DNA of 64,000 bases, taken from NCBI GenBank assembly GCA_026129865.1, contig JAHCHG010000012.1:1-64000 (forward strand). Reading direction: 5' to 3'. Position numbers and translations under genes: made by a program. Shown piece by piece: positions 1 through 9,259 of this stretch (positions within the stretch are counted from its first letter, which is position 1; every line of letters starts with the position of its first letter). Source of the DNA: Pyrinomonadaceae bacterium (GTDB taxonomy: Bacteria > Acidobacteriota > Blastocatellia > Pyrinomonadales > Pyrinomonadaceae). The notes below the pieces were generated by a model. That model saw only the letters and a list, made by a program, of their open reading frames with translations, ran no database searches and was not told the origin of the DNA.

Positions 1-18
1 ATTTTTTTCGCAATTTGC

Positions 19-699
19 CTATTTTGGCACTTCAACGGTTTCTTTCTTCATCGCTGCTTCTATTTGAAGATCGATCCTGACCTCGTCCGAAACCATGGCG
101 ACGCCGTTTTCCATGTTAGAACCCCAGTCAATTCCATAATCGCGCCTGTTGATCGTTGTTTGCGCGGTAACACCCATCTTCATACCGTCTTTTTGCGGCG
201 CAAATCCGGCAACCTCGAACGGAAACGTTATCTGCTTTGTAACGCCTTTCAGAGTAAAGTCGCCGGTTATCATCAGCTGATTTTCCTTTTTTTCCACTTT
301 CGTGCTCTTAAAGGTCATCGTCGGGTATTTATCTACTTCGAAAAAATCTTTCGAACGCAAATGGTTATCGCGCCGTTCAACTCCGGTGTCGATGCTGGTT
401 ACCGTCGCGGAAAATTCGACCGAAGATTTCGCCGCATCCTTTGCATTATAGACCGCCGTTCCGGAAAACGTGCGGAAATAACCCGGCACATCGACCAATC
501 CCATATGCTTTACACGAAATCCGATGGTCGTATGCGATGTGTCAAAGGTGTAAGTTCCACTTTTATCCTCATCGGAAAAATTGGCGTTCTGAAAATTTGT
601 CGAAAATCCTTCAGCCGCAGTTCTGTTGGTAAAACCCGCGATTCCGGCAATTAGAGCGATCGCGAGCGTCGCGAAAGCGATGGTGGCAGTTTTTCTCAT
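19..699 (-). CDS. YceI family periplasmic protein
   Basis: 226 residues with an N-terminal hydrophobic signal segment (about residues 5-22), then a YceI/lipocalin-like domain from about residue 47 to 222. It opens with 'GTYTFDTSHTTIGFRVKHMG' and has the family hallmarks 'HLRSKDFF' and 'GDFTLKGVTKQITFPFEV'. YceI proteins are secreted beta-barrels that bind polyprenyl or other lipophilic chains; the ligand here cannot be read from sequence. An AAAGGAG ribosome site lies just upstream of the ATG. It is a stand-alone gene, divergent from the small membrane protein at 798. Family assignment is firm; substrate is unknown. Confidence 0.93.
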   Translation of the reverse strand: MRKTATIAFATLAIALIAGIAGFTNRTAAEGFSTNFQNANFSDEDKSGTYTFDTSHTTIGFRVKHMGLVDVPGYFRTFSGTAVYNAKDAAKSSVEFSATVTSIDTGVERRDNHLRSKDFFEVDKYPTMTFKSTKVEKKENQLMITGDFTLKGVTKQITFPFEVAGFAPQKDGMKMGVTAQTTINRRDYGIDWGSNMENGVAMVSDEVRIDLQIEAAMKKETVEVPK

Positions 700-797
700 A
701 GTTTGATGTTCTCCTTTTAATTTCTATCAATATATGTCTTTTTGGAATAAAGTTGAAACGTTTTCTGATTATTCCACAAACCGACCGGCAAAGTTTT

Positions 798-1136
798 ATG
801 TTTGATGCGATAACCGAATGGTTCTTTAATCTGGGGGCAAATTACGGTGTTAATCCGTTGATCTTCGGCGCGATCTATGTCGGCGCCATTCCGTTCTTTT
901 CGCTTTCCATCGCCTGGCTTGTCAAAAATTACCGCCGCGGACGGTCGATAATTCTGCCGCTTCTTTTTGCCGGGTTCTTTTTTGTTTCGGCGTATATCTA
1001 TCTGATCGTTGCCGGAAAAAATGTGCCGCTCTGGGTATACGTTTTTCTCGTTTTGTTAATAATATTCGGCGTCTATTCGACGATCAAAAAAGTTCGCAGA
1101 CAGATCGAAGAATCGGAGAACAAATTCCCCTCCTGA
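798..1136 (+). CDS. Small membrane protein, unknown function
   Basis: About 112 residues if started at the ATG at 798; an in-frame upstream start at 753 would add 15 polar residues. Three hydrophobic segments are visible: 'PLIFGAIYVGAIPFFSLSIA', 'IILPLLFAGFFFVSAYIYLI' and 'VPLWVYVFLVLLIIFGVYST'. A short basic/acidic cytoplasmic tail follows. I do not recognise the family. It precedes the flavin disulfide reductase at 1269 on the same strand, and such pairings of a small membrane protein with a MerA-like oxidoreductase are common, but no functional link can be shown here. Confidence 0.7.
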   Translation: MFDAITEWFFNLGANYGVNPLIFGAIYVGAIPFFSLSIAWLVKNYRRGRSIILPLLFAGFFFVSAYIYLIVAGKNVPLWVYVFLVLLIIFGVYSTIKKVRRQIEESENKFPS

Positions 1137-1230
1137 GATCAGGAGGCGTGCCCGAAGGGCGGGGTGGTTGAAACTCCGCGAGTTTTCAGATCAAGCGTCG
1201 CGATCGAACCACCCCGACCCCTCCTTATCC
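1117..1230. repeat. REP-like inverted pair between two genes
   Basis: A palindrome CCTCCTGAGATCAGGAGG overlaps the stop codon of the upstream gene. It is followed by a hairpin GCCC-gaa-GGGC leading into GGGGTGGTT. About 45 bp later the inverted counterpart AACCACCCCG..CCCCTCC appears. The two arms GGAGG..GGGGTGGTT are in opposite orientation, as in bacterial BIMEs. The region contains no convincing coding start and separates the membrane protein from the reductase. Confidence 0.6.
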
Positions 1231-1268
1231 AAGGACGGGAGCTTAGAACTTTGGCGACTCAGAAAATT

Positions 1269-2726
1269 ATGTCTGAAATTTACGATCTGATAGTTATCGG
1301 CGGCGGTTCCGCCGGATTGGTCGCGGCGGGTGGCGCGGGAATACTGGGCGCGCGCGTTGCGCTCGTCGAAAAAAGCAAGCTTGGCGGTGACTGTCTCTAT
1401 ACCGGCTGCGTTCCTTCGAAGACCTTGATCCGTTCGGCTCGCTTTGCCGCCGATATGAAAAGCGCCGAAAAATATGGATTTCAGATCTCAGATCTAAAAT
1501 TTAAGAATGGCTCGTTCGCTTCGATCACAAACCGCATTCAGGAAGTTATAGGCGTGATCGAAGAACACGACGCGCCCGAGGTTTTTGAAGAAATGGGTGC
1601 CGAGATCGTTTTCGGATCGCCGAAATTCGTTTCGAAAAATGAGATCGAAGTCGATCTGAAAGACGGCGGTAAAAGACGGATGAAAGCAAAGCGTTTTTGC
1701 ATTTCGACCGGGTCGTCGCCGTTCGTTCCGCCGATCGAAGGTTTAGAGGAAACGGGCTTCATAACCAACGAAGAAGTTTTTGAGTTAGGGGAATTGCCGG
1801 CGAATTTACTCGTCCTCGGCGGCGGCGCTATCGGCTGCGAACTCGGGCAGTCTTTTCAAAGATTCGGTGCAAGTGTAACGCTCGTGGAAATGGCTGACCG
1901 GATCTTGATCAACGAGGACGCAGCTGTTTCGGAATTTATGAAAGGCGTTTTCGAATCGGAAGGGATGAAGGTTCTGACCGGAACGAAAGCAGTAAAATTT
2001 CACAAAAACCCGAATGGAAAGAAGGTTGTAACGGTCGAAAGTGACGGTAAAACGTTTGAGATCGTTTGCGATGAAATTCTCGCTGCAGTCGGCAGAAAAC
2101 CGAATACAAGCGGATTGGACCTTGAAACCGCGGGCGTGAAGACCGACCAAGGAAAGATCGTCGTCGACGAATATCTGCGGACGACCAACAAAGCGATCTA
2201 CGCCGCGGGCGACGTCAACGGAAAGTTTCAATTCACACACATGGCGGATTACGAAGCGCAGATCGTGCTTCAAAACTGTTTTTTGTTCTATCCGCTGACG
2301 AAAAAGGCAGAGTACAGCGTCGTTCCATGGACGACCTTTACCGAACCCGAGATCGCCCGCGTCGGCATTACGGAAAAGCAAGCAATTGAAAAATTCGGCA
2401 GCGGTGTAAAGGTTTATCAAGTGCCCTTTTCTCACAACGACCGCGCGCAAGCCGAGGGCGATCCCGAGGGATTTGCCAAACTGGTTCTGAAAGGAAAAAG
2501 AATTCTCGGCGTTACGATTGTCGGAATTCACGCCGGCGAACTTTTATCGGAATTCACGGTCGCGATGAAGCACGGGCTTTCCCTCGAAGATCTGAATAAA
2601 GCGATCCACGTCTACCCGACGCTTGCAAAAATAACTCAGGCATTGGGAACCGAAAGGACGATCGAAGGTTTGAAAAAGCCCTGGGTTCAAAAATGGTTTG
2701 CGAGATATCTAAAGCTCTGGCGATAG
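1269..2726 (+). CDS. FAD-dependent pyridine nucleotide-disulfide oxidoreductase, MerA/RclA-like
   Basis: 485 residues from the ATG at 1269, which places the FAD-binding GGGSAG at residue 11; an upstream in-frame start at 1164 runs through REP-like DNA and is rejected. Seen: Rossmann FAD motif, redox-active pair C42-C47 in 'GGDCLYTGCVPSK', a second nucleotide-binding motif 'VLGGGAIGCELGQSF', 'AAGDVNGKFQFTHMADYEA', and a C-terminal dimerisation domain with 'HVYPTLAKITQALG'. The usual HPTxxE dyad of lipoamide dehydrogenase is replaced by this HxYPT form, as in mercuric-reductase-like proteins of unknown substrate. There is no HMA domain and no C-terminal Cys pair, so mercury reduction is unlikely. 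Confidence 0.9.
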   Translation: MSEIYDLIVIGGGSAGLVAAGGAGILGARVALVEKSKLGGDCLYTGCVPSKTLIRSARFAADMKSAEKYGFQISDLKFKNGSFASITNRIQEVIGVIEEHDAPEVFEEMGAEIVFGSPKFVSKNEIEVDLKDGGKRRMKAKRFCISTGSSPFVPPIEGLEETGFITNEEVFELGELPANLLVLGGGAIGCELGQSFQRFGASVTLVEMADRILINEDAAVSEFMKGVFESEGMKVLTGTKAVKFHKNPNGKKVVTVESDGKTFEIVCDEILAAVGRKPNTSGLDLETAGVKTDQGKIVVDEYLRTTNKAIYAAGDVNGKFQFTHMADYEAQIVLQNCFLFYPLTKKAEYSVVPWTTFTEPEIARVGITEKQAIEKFGSGVKVYQVPFSHNDRAQAEGDPEGFAKLVLKGKRILGVTIVGIHAGELLSEFTVAMKHGLSLEDLNKAIHVYPTLAKITQALGTERTIEGLKKPWVQKWFARYLKLWR

Positions 2727-2951
2727 AAGCGGCGAAGCCGCGCTCTGCTGAATACGCTAGACGGAAAAGCACAGCTTTTCCGCACTTCGAAAAACAGAGC
2801 ACGAGATCGGCTTAACAACCCTTTAAAAAGTCGGATCCTAACCTTTGAGAAGTTCCGTCCGATCAAAAAACTCTCAAGCTTCTCCGCCCGCCGAGCGGAA
2901 AAGCTGTGCTTTTCCGAAACGTCCCTATCCGATTCGCGGCTGCGCCGCCTC
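2727..2951. repeat. Intergenic inverted hairpin repeats
   Basis: Two 21-bp palindromes with identical stems CGGAAAAGC/GCTTTTCCG occur at 2762-2782 (loop ACA) and 2896-2916 (loop TGT). They are reverse complements of one another. Outside them lie GCGGC-gaa-GCCGC (2730 region) and GCGGC-tgc-GCCGC (2937 region), also facing each other. The whole spacer therefore looks like a BIME-type inverted pair between convergent genes. Either hairpin could also act as a transcription stop. Confidence 0.7.
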
Positions 2952-4772
2952 TTAAAGCGTCCAGAAAATCGGCAGAAAGATCATAACCACGATAAAAATC
3001 AGCACGGTCAGCGGGACTCCGACTTTTACGTAATTTTTAAAATTGTATCCGCCGGGCGACATAACCATCAGGTTTACGGGATGACCGAGAGGCGTGATGA
3101 ATGCCATTGAGGTCGCGATGGCGACCGCCATGACGAGAGCCCGCGGGTTCATTCCGGCTTGCTGGGCGATGTTTATTGCGATCGGTCCGATTACGGCGGC
3201 GACCGCAGCGCCGTTCATTGCCTGGACGAGAAATGTTGTAAGTAAAAATAATCCCGCCAGAATAGCGATCGACCCCATCGGTCCGAGGACGCCTAAAACA
3301 CCCGACGCCATTATACCCGCGGCGTTGGTTTTCGTCAGCGCAATGCCGAGCGGCAATATACCGGCAACCAGAAAAACGGTTTTCCAGCTGACCGCGGCAT
3401 AAGCCTGCTGAGTCGACAAAATCCCCGTCAGCATCATCGCCAGCGCGCCGCCGAGCATTGCCGCACCGGTGATGTCAGGTTTAACCACGGCAACGATCAG
3501 CGTCGCCAAAACTATCAGCAGCGCAGCGCGCCCTTTGTTCGGCACCGTTACAAACTGCGATTCTTTCGGCATTAAAAGGATCAATTCCGTGCTGTCGGCA
3601 AGGATAGCCATCTTTTCGCGAGTTCCCTGAAGCAGGAGCGCGTCTCCGAATTGCAGCGGAACATCGGCAATGCCGAGCAAAATTTCCTGATCTCCGCGCC
3701 AGATCGCCAAAACGCTCAGACCGTATTTTTCACGAAAATGCGCGGTTCGCAGCGTTTCGTCGATCAAGCGCGAACGAGGCGACAGCATAGCTTCGACCAC
3801 CTCGACCGCTCCCGATTTGAAATGATCTTCCTGCCAGTCGTGCGAAGGCAGAAATTCCATAAACGGCTCGACATCGCGCTGGCGAAAATCCTGTTCGTCG
3901 CCTTCGAGAATTAAAATATCGTCCGTTTTTAGAGTCGTTTCGGGCGAGATCGCCGGAAGGCGTTTTCCTTCACGTTCGATCGCAACGATACTTACTTTAA
4001 AATCGTGCCGCAGTGTAGATTCTGCCAGCGTCTTGCCGTTGAGAAACGAGTTTTCAGGAATTTTCGCGCGGAAAAGTCCTTTTTTCAGGTGATAGGTTTC
4101 GACCAGATCTCTGTCGTGATCGCCGCCGGGAGCAACCGTTTTTTCAAGCGGAGACTCGCCCGGAAGCAGCCGTGAACCGAAAAACGCGATGTAGGCGATG
4201 CCTGCGACAACGATCGGAATTCCGACGGGAGCAAAATCCAGAAGACCAAATCCTTCGATCTCGTGATCGGAAAGCAGCGAACTCAGGACGATGTTCGAGG
4301 TTGTCAAAAGCGTCGCCGTTCCGCCGAGAATTGTGCTGAACGCAAGCGGCATCAACACTTTTGAAAGTTTTACATTCGCTTTTCGCGCCGCGCCCGAAGC
4401 CGCCGGAAGCAAAACCGCCGCCGCCGCGATGTTGTTCATAAACAGCGACAAAAATGCGCCGGAAAGCATGACTGTCACTATCAAATGCATCTCGCTGCGC
4501 CCGCCGACCTTTAACAAAAGATTGCCGACCTGTTCCGTAACGCCGGTTCGCTGAAGCGCTTCGGCGATGATAAAAATTGAAAGAATTGTGATGACAGCCG
4601 AACGGCTGAAACCCGAAAATGCCTCTTGCGGAGTAAGAATTCCGGATAACCCGAGCGATACGACGACGAGCAAAGCAACTAGATCGGCGGGAATCTTGTC
4701 CGTAAAAAACAAGATCATCGCGACGATCAAAATTGCAAAAGTGCCGATCAGCTGGATGTCCATTTCGGTCAA
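2952..4772 (-). CDS. SLC13/DASS-type anion permease with two TrkA-C domains
   Basis: 606 residues. An N-terminal block of membrane segments (about 5-200) contains 'SGAFLSLFMNNIAAAAVLLP', the NN-containing motif of the Na-dependent anion/ArsB-CitM superfamily. Two soluble RCK_C/TrkA-C-like regions follow (about 225-300 and 310-395). A second membrane block (about 410-606) carries 'LTTFLVQAMNGAAVAAVIGP' and 'ATSMAFITPLGHPVNLMVMS'. This is the standard layout of SLC13 family permeases with a central regulatory insert; likely substrates are sulfate or di/tricarboxylates, not decided by sequence. It is convergent with the upstream reductase. Confidence 0.92.
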   Translation of the reverse strand: MTEMDIQLIGTFAILIVAMILFFTDKIPADLVALLVVVSLGLSGILTPQEAFSGFSRSAVITILSIFIIAEALQRTGVTEQVGNLLLKVGGRSEMHLIVTVMLSGAFLSLFMNNIAAAAVLLPAASGAARKANVKLSKVLMPLAFSTILGGTATLLTTSNIVLSSLLSDHEIEGFGLLDFAPVGIPIVVAGIAYIAFFGSRLLPGESPLEKTVAPGGDHDRDLVETYHLKKGLFRAKIPENSFLNGKTLAESTLRHDFKVSIVAIEREGKRLPAISPETTLKTDDILILEGDEQDFRQRDVEPFMEFLPSHDWQEDHFKSGAVEVVEAMLSPRSRLIDETLRTAHFREKYGLSVLAIWRGDQEILLGIADVPLQFGDALLLQGTREKMAILADSTELILLMPKESQFVTVPNKGRAALLIVLATLIVAVVKPDITGAAMLGGALAMMLTGILSTQQAYAAVSWKTVFLVAGILPLGIALTKTNAAGIMASGVLGVLGPMGSIAILAGLFLLTTFLVQAMNGAAVAAVIGPIAINIAQQAGMNPRALVMAVAIATSMAFITPLGHPVNLMVMSPGGYNFKNYVKVGVPLTVLIFIVVMIFLPIFWTL

Positions 4773-5091
4773 ATTTCAAAGTATAGTTTGTAAGATATGG
4801 ACAAGCAATTTCACGCACGAAATTATTTATCGAAATCGGCAAAGCGGCGCCGCACTTTCTTGACAAAACTTGCCGGATTGAATTCTACTAAGCAGGTAAC
4901 CCCTAATTAATTTTGAATCCAAGTCGATCCGACGAAATTTTTTGGTTCAGCAAAACTTTAACAACCCTATTTTCACAGGCGTTCGCCGCCTAACGTAACG
5001 ATGGCGATCGCAAGATCCGCTGCCTGTTAAGGATACTGCTGAAAAAATTGACGCCTTATCGATCCGGATCTAATAAAAGGACTCAGATCTC
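4773..5091. other. Intergenic region between divergent genes
   Basis: About 320 bp without a gene, AT-rich near 4780-4830. Apart from the possible promoter at 4860-4889 and an AAAAGGA ribosome site before the ATG at 5092, no hairpin, repeat or RNA gene is evident. It presumably holds the divergent promoters of the permease and the secreted repeat protein. Confidence 0.5.
4860..4889 (+). promoter_or_regulatory. Possible sigma70-type promoter for the secreted repeat protein
   Basis: TTGACA at 4860-4865 is followed, 18 bp on, by TCTACT (4 of 6 matches to TATAAT). It would leave a 5' leader of about 200 nt before the ATG at 5092. The -10 is weak and no transcript data exist, so this is a candidate only. 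Confidence 0.3.
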
Positions 5092-8000
5092 ATGAAAAAA
5101 AATATCGCTTTTCTTGCCGTCGTTTTTTTATTTTCAACAATTTTTGTCCAGGCTGCAGGCGAACTTGATCCCGGGTTCGGTCATGTCGGATTCAAGACGA
5201 TCTCGTTTACGAATGGGCTCGACCGCGCACGTGCAATTTTGCGTCAGCCTGACGGTAAGATAGTTCTCGTCGGCAACCGCAACGACGAATCCGGTTCGGC
5301 GATAACGCTTGTCAGATTTAATCCGGACGGAACGCTCGATTCTTCGTTCGGTACCGGCGGCAGCGTGCTCGACGAAAACGGACAGGCGAATGCCGCCGTA
5401 CTTCAACCCGACGGCAAGATCGTCGTTACTGGAAAGATCTCGTCGATCACGGGGACATTTTTTGCGGTCATCCGCTACAACCCGAACGGAACGCTCGATT
5501 CGACTTTTGCGACCGGCGGAAAGCTTACCGATACCGTTAATTTTCTTGGAAATTCGATCGCGGTTCAACCGGATGGAAAGATCGTCGTCGGCGGAACCGG
5601 AAAGGGTTCCACCATTTTCGACGATTTTGCAGCTGCGCGAATAAATTCGAACGGAACTTACGACACAAGTTTCGACGGCGATGGTAAAGCATTTACAAAT
5701 GTCGGCGAACAGTCGGCAAATGACGGAAACGACATCGGAACTTCGGTCGCAATTCAAACGGACGGTAAGATTGTCATTGGCGGAATCGCACCGTTTACTG
5801 CGACCGGGCGAGATTTTGCGATAGTTCGATACAATGTCGACGGTTCGCTCGACACTTCGTTTGACGGCGACGGCATTTTCCACACTTCGCTCGCCGGCGC
5901 GTCGCAAATGGAGATCCTTCGATCAATCGAATTGGACGGTTTTGGACGGATCATCGCCGTCGGTTCGGCATCTGAAGCTGTTGCCGAATCGTCTTTTGCC
6001 TTGATCCGTTTGAATTCTGATGGAAATTTAGACACAACCTTCAGCGGCGACGGAAAACTTTTGATCAAGACGCGGGGGAATACGTTCGAAGAGGCGAACG
6101 ATGTAGTGATTCACGCCGGAAACAAGATCCTGATCGCCGGTTCTTCCGGCTATTCGGCGGTCGATCTCGCGCTTGTCCGCTTTAATGACGACGGTTCGCT
6201 CGATAACAGTTTCGGAAGCGGCGGCGTTGTTTACACGCGAATTTCGGAAGAATTGGACGGCATCTTAAACGCGTTAGGGCTTGCGCCGAACGGCGACATC
6301 GTTGCGGGCGGCTCCGCTCAAAACAGCGCGGGCGGCGAAGATTTTGTTTTTGCAAAATACAGCGCTAACGGTGTGCCGACGCCGGCGTTCGGTGTGCCGG
6401 GCTACGTTTTAAAGAATCTTTTCGACAACAATACGACTTCATACGAAGGCAAGTCGGTCGCGCTTCAGGCGGACGGCAGGCTTGTCGTTGCCGGGAATTT
6501 TTATTCTAATACCGGCGCGTCGAACGGGTTCGTTGCACGGCTCGACCGAAACGGTTCGCTCGACCGAAATTTCAATAATCAGAGCGGTTTTCTGACGATA
6601 AATTCGCCATCGGCAGACGAACGCGAGATCACCGCCGTCGCAGTCCAGCCGGACGGAAAGATCGTCGTAGTCGGAAATTACGAAGGTTCAAGCGATTTCG
6701 GCATTTTCGTTTCGCGTTTCAATTCGAACGGAACGCCGGACACGACGTTCGGCAGCAGCGGTGTTGCGGTCATCAGCATTTTTTCCGGCGGCGGATTGGG
6801 ACAGGATATTGCTATTCTACCGAATGGAAAGATCGCGATCGCGGGTGCGTCGGTCAACATTTTCACACAGCTTGCGAAATTTGCGGTTTTTCGACTTACG
6901 GCAAACGGCTCGCTCGATTCGACATTCGGATCGGGCGGTGTTTCGTCGACCAGTTTCAGCGCGAGCAACGACGTTGCGCTTTCGTTAGCGGTTCAAGCGG
7001 ACGGAAAATTGGTCGCGGCTGGTTCGGGAAATTTCGATCTCGGTTCGAACGGACTGCTCGCAGCAGCAAGGTTTAACACGAACGGATCGCTCGACACCTC
7101 TTTCGGAACGGGCGGCAAGATCTCGTCCGACATCGGACCGGCGATCGATCTGGCGGCGGACGTTAAGATCCAAACGGACGGAAAAGTGGTTGTCGGCGGA
7201 GTCACCTGTACCGACGCAAATTGCGGCGGCGGCAACGCGCTGATCTTTCGATATAATTCGAACGGCGCGGCAGATACTTCGTTTAACGGCAATGGACGCG
7301 TTTTTGTCCAACCGGTTAACTCCGGCGCGCCGACGGCAATTTCGGGCATCGCGATTCAGAACGACGGAAAGATCGTGGGCGCCGGCGCCGTTCAAAATTC
7401 CGGTTCGGGAAGCGATGCGCTGATCGTTAGATATCTTTCAAACGGCGCGCCCGACAGCAGCTTTGGTCAAAACGGCATCGTCGAACAGGATATTAATAAT
7501 ACGGAACAGATCGCGTATTCGATCGCCGTTCAGCCGGACGGTAAACTCGTCGCGACGGGCTCGCACCTGGCGGGCACCCAGACGGAACTTGCGGTTTGGC
7601 GGTTTCTCGGCGAGAACCAGCAGGCGCTTTCACCCGTCAAATTTGATTTTGACGGAGACAGAAAGTCGGACGTAGGCATTTTCCGACCGGCGCAGGGCGA
7701 ATGGTGGTATCTGCGTTCGGGCAACGGCGGAAATGCCGCGTTCTCGTTCGGGACGTCGAACGACAAACTCGCTCCGGCGGATTTTACCGGCGACGGAAAG
7801 ACAGACGTCGCGTTTTGGCGTGAATCGACCGGTGAATGGTTTATTCTGCGGTCCGAAAATGGATCGTTTTATTCCTTTGTGTTCGGAACGACCGGCGATA
7901 TCCCGATGCCGGCAGATTACGACGGCGACGGAATTGCCGATCCCGCCATTTTCCGACCTTCAAATGCGACTTGGTACGTTTTGCGTTCGACCGGTGGAAT

Positions 8001-8460
8001 TTTGATAACGCAGTTTGGCGCCGCCGGCGATGAACCCGTCGCAGCTGACTATGACGGCGACGGTAAAGACGACATGGCGATATTTCGACCTTCGACCGGC
8101 GAATGGTGGATTAACCGCTCGACCGCCGGAATTGCCGTTTACAATTTCGGTTTGAGCAGCGATCTGACTGTTCCGGCGGACTTTACCGGCGACGGAAAAG
8201 CCGATGTCGCGTTCTGGCGACCGTCGACCGGCGAATGGTTCGTCTTGCGAAGCGAGGACGGTTCGTTCTACTCGTTTGCGTTCGGAACCGCCGGCGATGT
8301 TCCCGCAGTCGGCGATTTCGACGGTGACGGACGGGCAGACCCGACCGTTTTTCGTCCGTCGAACCGCGTCTGGTACAAACTGCAGTCAACGAACGGATTC
8401 AGCGCGATCACATTTGGAGCGCCGGGCGACATTCCCGTTCACTCGGCTTTTAATCGTTGA
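5092..8460 (+). CDS. Secreted delta-60 / FG-GAP repeat protein
   Basis: 1122 residues. A signal peptide (MKKN then a hydrophobic run ending VQAAG) is followed by about 14 repeats of 55-65 residues carrying 'QPDGKIVV.G', 'ARFN.NGSLDTSFG.GG', the delta-60 repeat. From about residue 860 to the end come seven FG-GAP/VCBS-like repeats of the form 'DFTGDGKTDVAFWRPSTGEW' with 'FGTAGDVP', whose DxDGDG loops are likely Ca2+-binding. Both halves should fold as beta-propellers. The protein is exported; a role in surface adhesion or carbohydrate contact is inference. AAAAGGA precedes the ATG. No sorting domain is visible at the C terminus. Confidence 0.93.
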   Translation: MKKNIAFLAVVFLFSTIFVQAAGELDPGFGHVGFKTISFTNGLDRARAILRQPDGKIVLVGNRNDESGSAITLVRFNPDGTLDSSFGTGGSVLDENGQANAAVLQPDGKIVVTGKISSITGTFFAVIRYNPNGTLDSTFATGGKLTDTVNFLGNSIAVQPDGKIVVGGTGKGSTIFDDFAAARINSNGTYDTSFDGDGKAFTNVGEQSANDGNDIGTSVAIQTDGKIVIGGIAPFTATGRDFAIVRYNVDGSLDTSFDGDGIFHTSLAGASQMEILRSIELDGFGRIIAVGSASEAVAESSFALIRLNSDGNLDTTFSGDGKLLIKTRGNTFEEANDVVIHAGNKILIAGSSGYSAVDLALVRFNDDGSLDNSFGSGGVVYTRISEELDGILNALGLAPNGDIVAGGSAQNSAGGEDFVFAKYSANGVPTPAFGVPGYVLKNLFDNNTTSYEGKSVALQADGRLVVAGNFYSNTGASNGFVARLDRNGSLDRNFNNQSGFLTINSPSADEREITAVAVQPDGKIVVVGNYEGSSDFGIFVSRFNSNGTPDTTFGSSGVAVISIFSGGGLGQDIAILPNGKIAIAGASVNIFTQLAKFAVFRLTANGSLDSTFGSGGVSSTSFSASNDVALSLAVQADGKLVAAGSGNFDLGSNGLLAAARFNTNGSLDTSFGTGGKISSDIGPAIDLAADVKIQTDGKVVVGGVTCTDANCGGGNALIFRYNSNGAADTSFNGNGRVFVQPVNSGAPTAISGIAIQNDGKIVGAGAVQNSGSGSDALIVRYLSNGAPDSSFGQNGIVEQDINNTEQIAYSIAVQPDGKLVATGSHLAGTQTELAVWRFLGENQQALSPVKFDFDGDRKSDVGIFRPAQGEWWYLRSGNGGNAAFSFGTSNDKLAPADFTGDGKTDVAFWRESTGEWFILRSENGSFYSFVFGTTGDIPMPADYDGDGIADPAIFRPSNATWYVLRSTGGILITQFGAAGDEPVAADYDGDGKDDMAIFRPSTGEWWINRSTAGIAVYNFGLSSDLTVPADFTGDGKADVAFWRPSTGEWFVLRSEDGSFYSFAFGTAGDVPAVGDFDGDGRADPTVFRPSNRVWYKLQSTNGFSAITFGAPGDIPVHSAFNR

Positions 8461-8483
8461 TATGACGGCTTAATCCGGCAGGT

Positions 8484-8520
8484 AAGCGGCATCGTTCTTT
8501 CGGGAATTATGCCGCTTTTT
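8484..8520. terminator. Intrinsic terminator between convergent genes
   Basis: Perfect 9-bp stem AAGCGGCAT / ATGCCGCTT with a 16-nt loop, then TTT(TT) on the plus strand. It lies 24 bp after the stop of the repeat protein and directly abuts the end of the minus-strand DUF2585 gene. Confidence 0.8.
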
Positions 8521-9144
8521 CTATGGTGTCTGCCAATGTTTTATTGCTTCGATCGGATAAATGAGCATGACGATGTTGATCAAAAGACTGTCGCGAATTG
8601 TTACGACAAGCAGAATTTCGATCGCGAGAAAAACGATCAGCGCGCGGCGAAATTTGAGTTCAAACGCGATTATGAAACCGATCGCACATCCGATAATGTC
8701 GCCGATAGAATTAGCGACCGAGTCGCCAAAATAATCGAGCGAAGCCGTATTTTCGCGATATTTCTCAATTATCATCGGAGAATTTTCTAAGATCTCCCAC
8801 GCGCTTTCACCGATCACCGCAATTGCAAAAAGCCACGCTTTCGAAATATCCAGCTTCAAAATGCGGTTAAATAACAGATTTGAAAGCCAGAGAAATAGAA
8901 ATCCGTGCAGAACATGTGTGAAAAAATACGGATCGATGAAGTGCTGCGACGTGTGTTTGCTCCACGCATCGAAAGTCCAGAAATGCAGCGGTGTGTCCCA
9001 TTCGCACCACCAGATCCTGCCCATATAATGAAGCTGGAACGCTGCATAAACGATCGCCGCTATTGAAAAAAACCAAGGCAAAATATCCTTCTTTGAATCA
9101 ATTACGAAAAGTTCGTCGCGGCGTTTTGAAGATGGCTCGGTCAT
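8521..9144 (-). CDS. DUF2585/UPF0314 family membrane protein
   Basis: 207 residues with about five hydrophobic segments. The family signature is clear: 'CEWDTPLHFWTFDAWSKHTS', 'DPYFFTHVLHGFLFLWL', 'GESAWEILENSPMIIEKYRE', 'YFGDSVANSIGDI' and 'IRDSLLINIVMLIYPIEAIK'. This matches the UPF0314 proteins known mainly from alphaproteobacteria, of unknown function; conserved His, Glu and Asp in the membrane segments suggest a metal- or substrate-binding site. Single gene, divergent from the glycosyltransferase at 9260. Confidence 0.85.
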   Translation of the reverse strand: MTEPSSKRRDELFVIDSKKDILPWFFSIAAIVYAAFQLHYMGRIWWCEWDTPLHFWTFDAWSKHTSQHFIDPYFFTHVLHGFLFLWLSNLLFNRILKLDISKAWLFAIAVIGESAWEILENSPMIIEKYRENTASLDYFGDSVANSIGDIIGCAIGFIIAFELKFRRALIVFLAIEILLVVTIRDSLLINIVMLIYPIEAIKHWQTP

Positions 9145-9259
9145 CGGAATGGATTATAGCTCAAATCGAATTTTTCCCGCGACCTATTCGCAAAAACGAA
9201 CTTATGATCACATTTTTTCCAAAATCGAGTGTGTGATAACCTTTTCGGCAAAACGAAGA

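Noticed and set aside
4144-4866. Long open frame antisense to the permease
   Set aside because: It overlaps the well-supported permease gene in another frame, has an Arg- and Cys-rich composition without motifs, and no ribosome site. The same applies to many long antisense frames in this GC-rich DNA, such as 1806-2531 and 33051-33419.
5048-5076. Promoter TTGACG, 17 bp, TAATAA
   Set aside because: The -10 matches poorly and would place the transcript start within about 15 bp of the ATG at 5092, overlapping the ribosome site.
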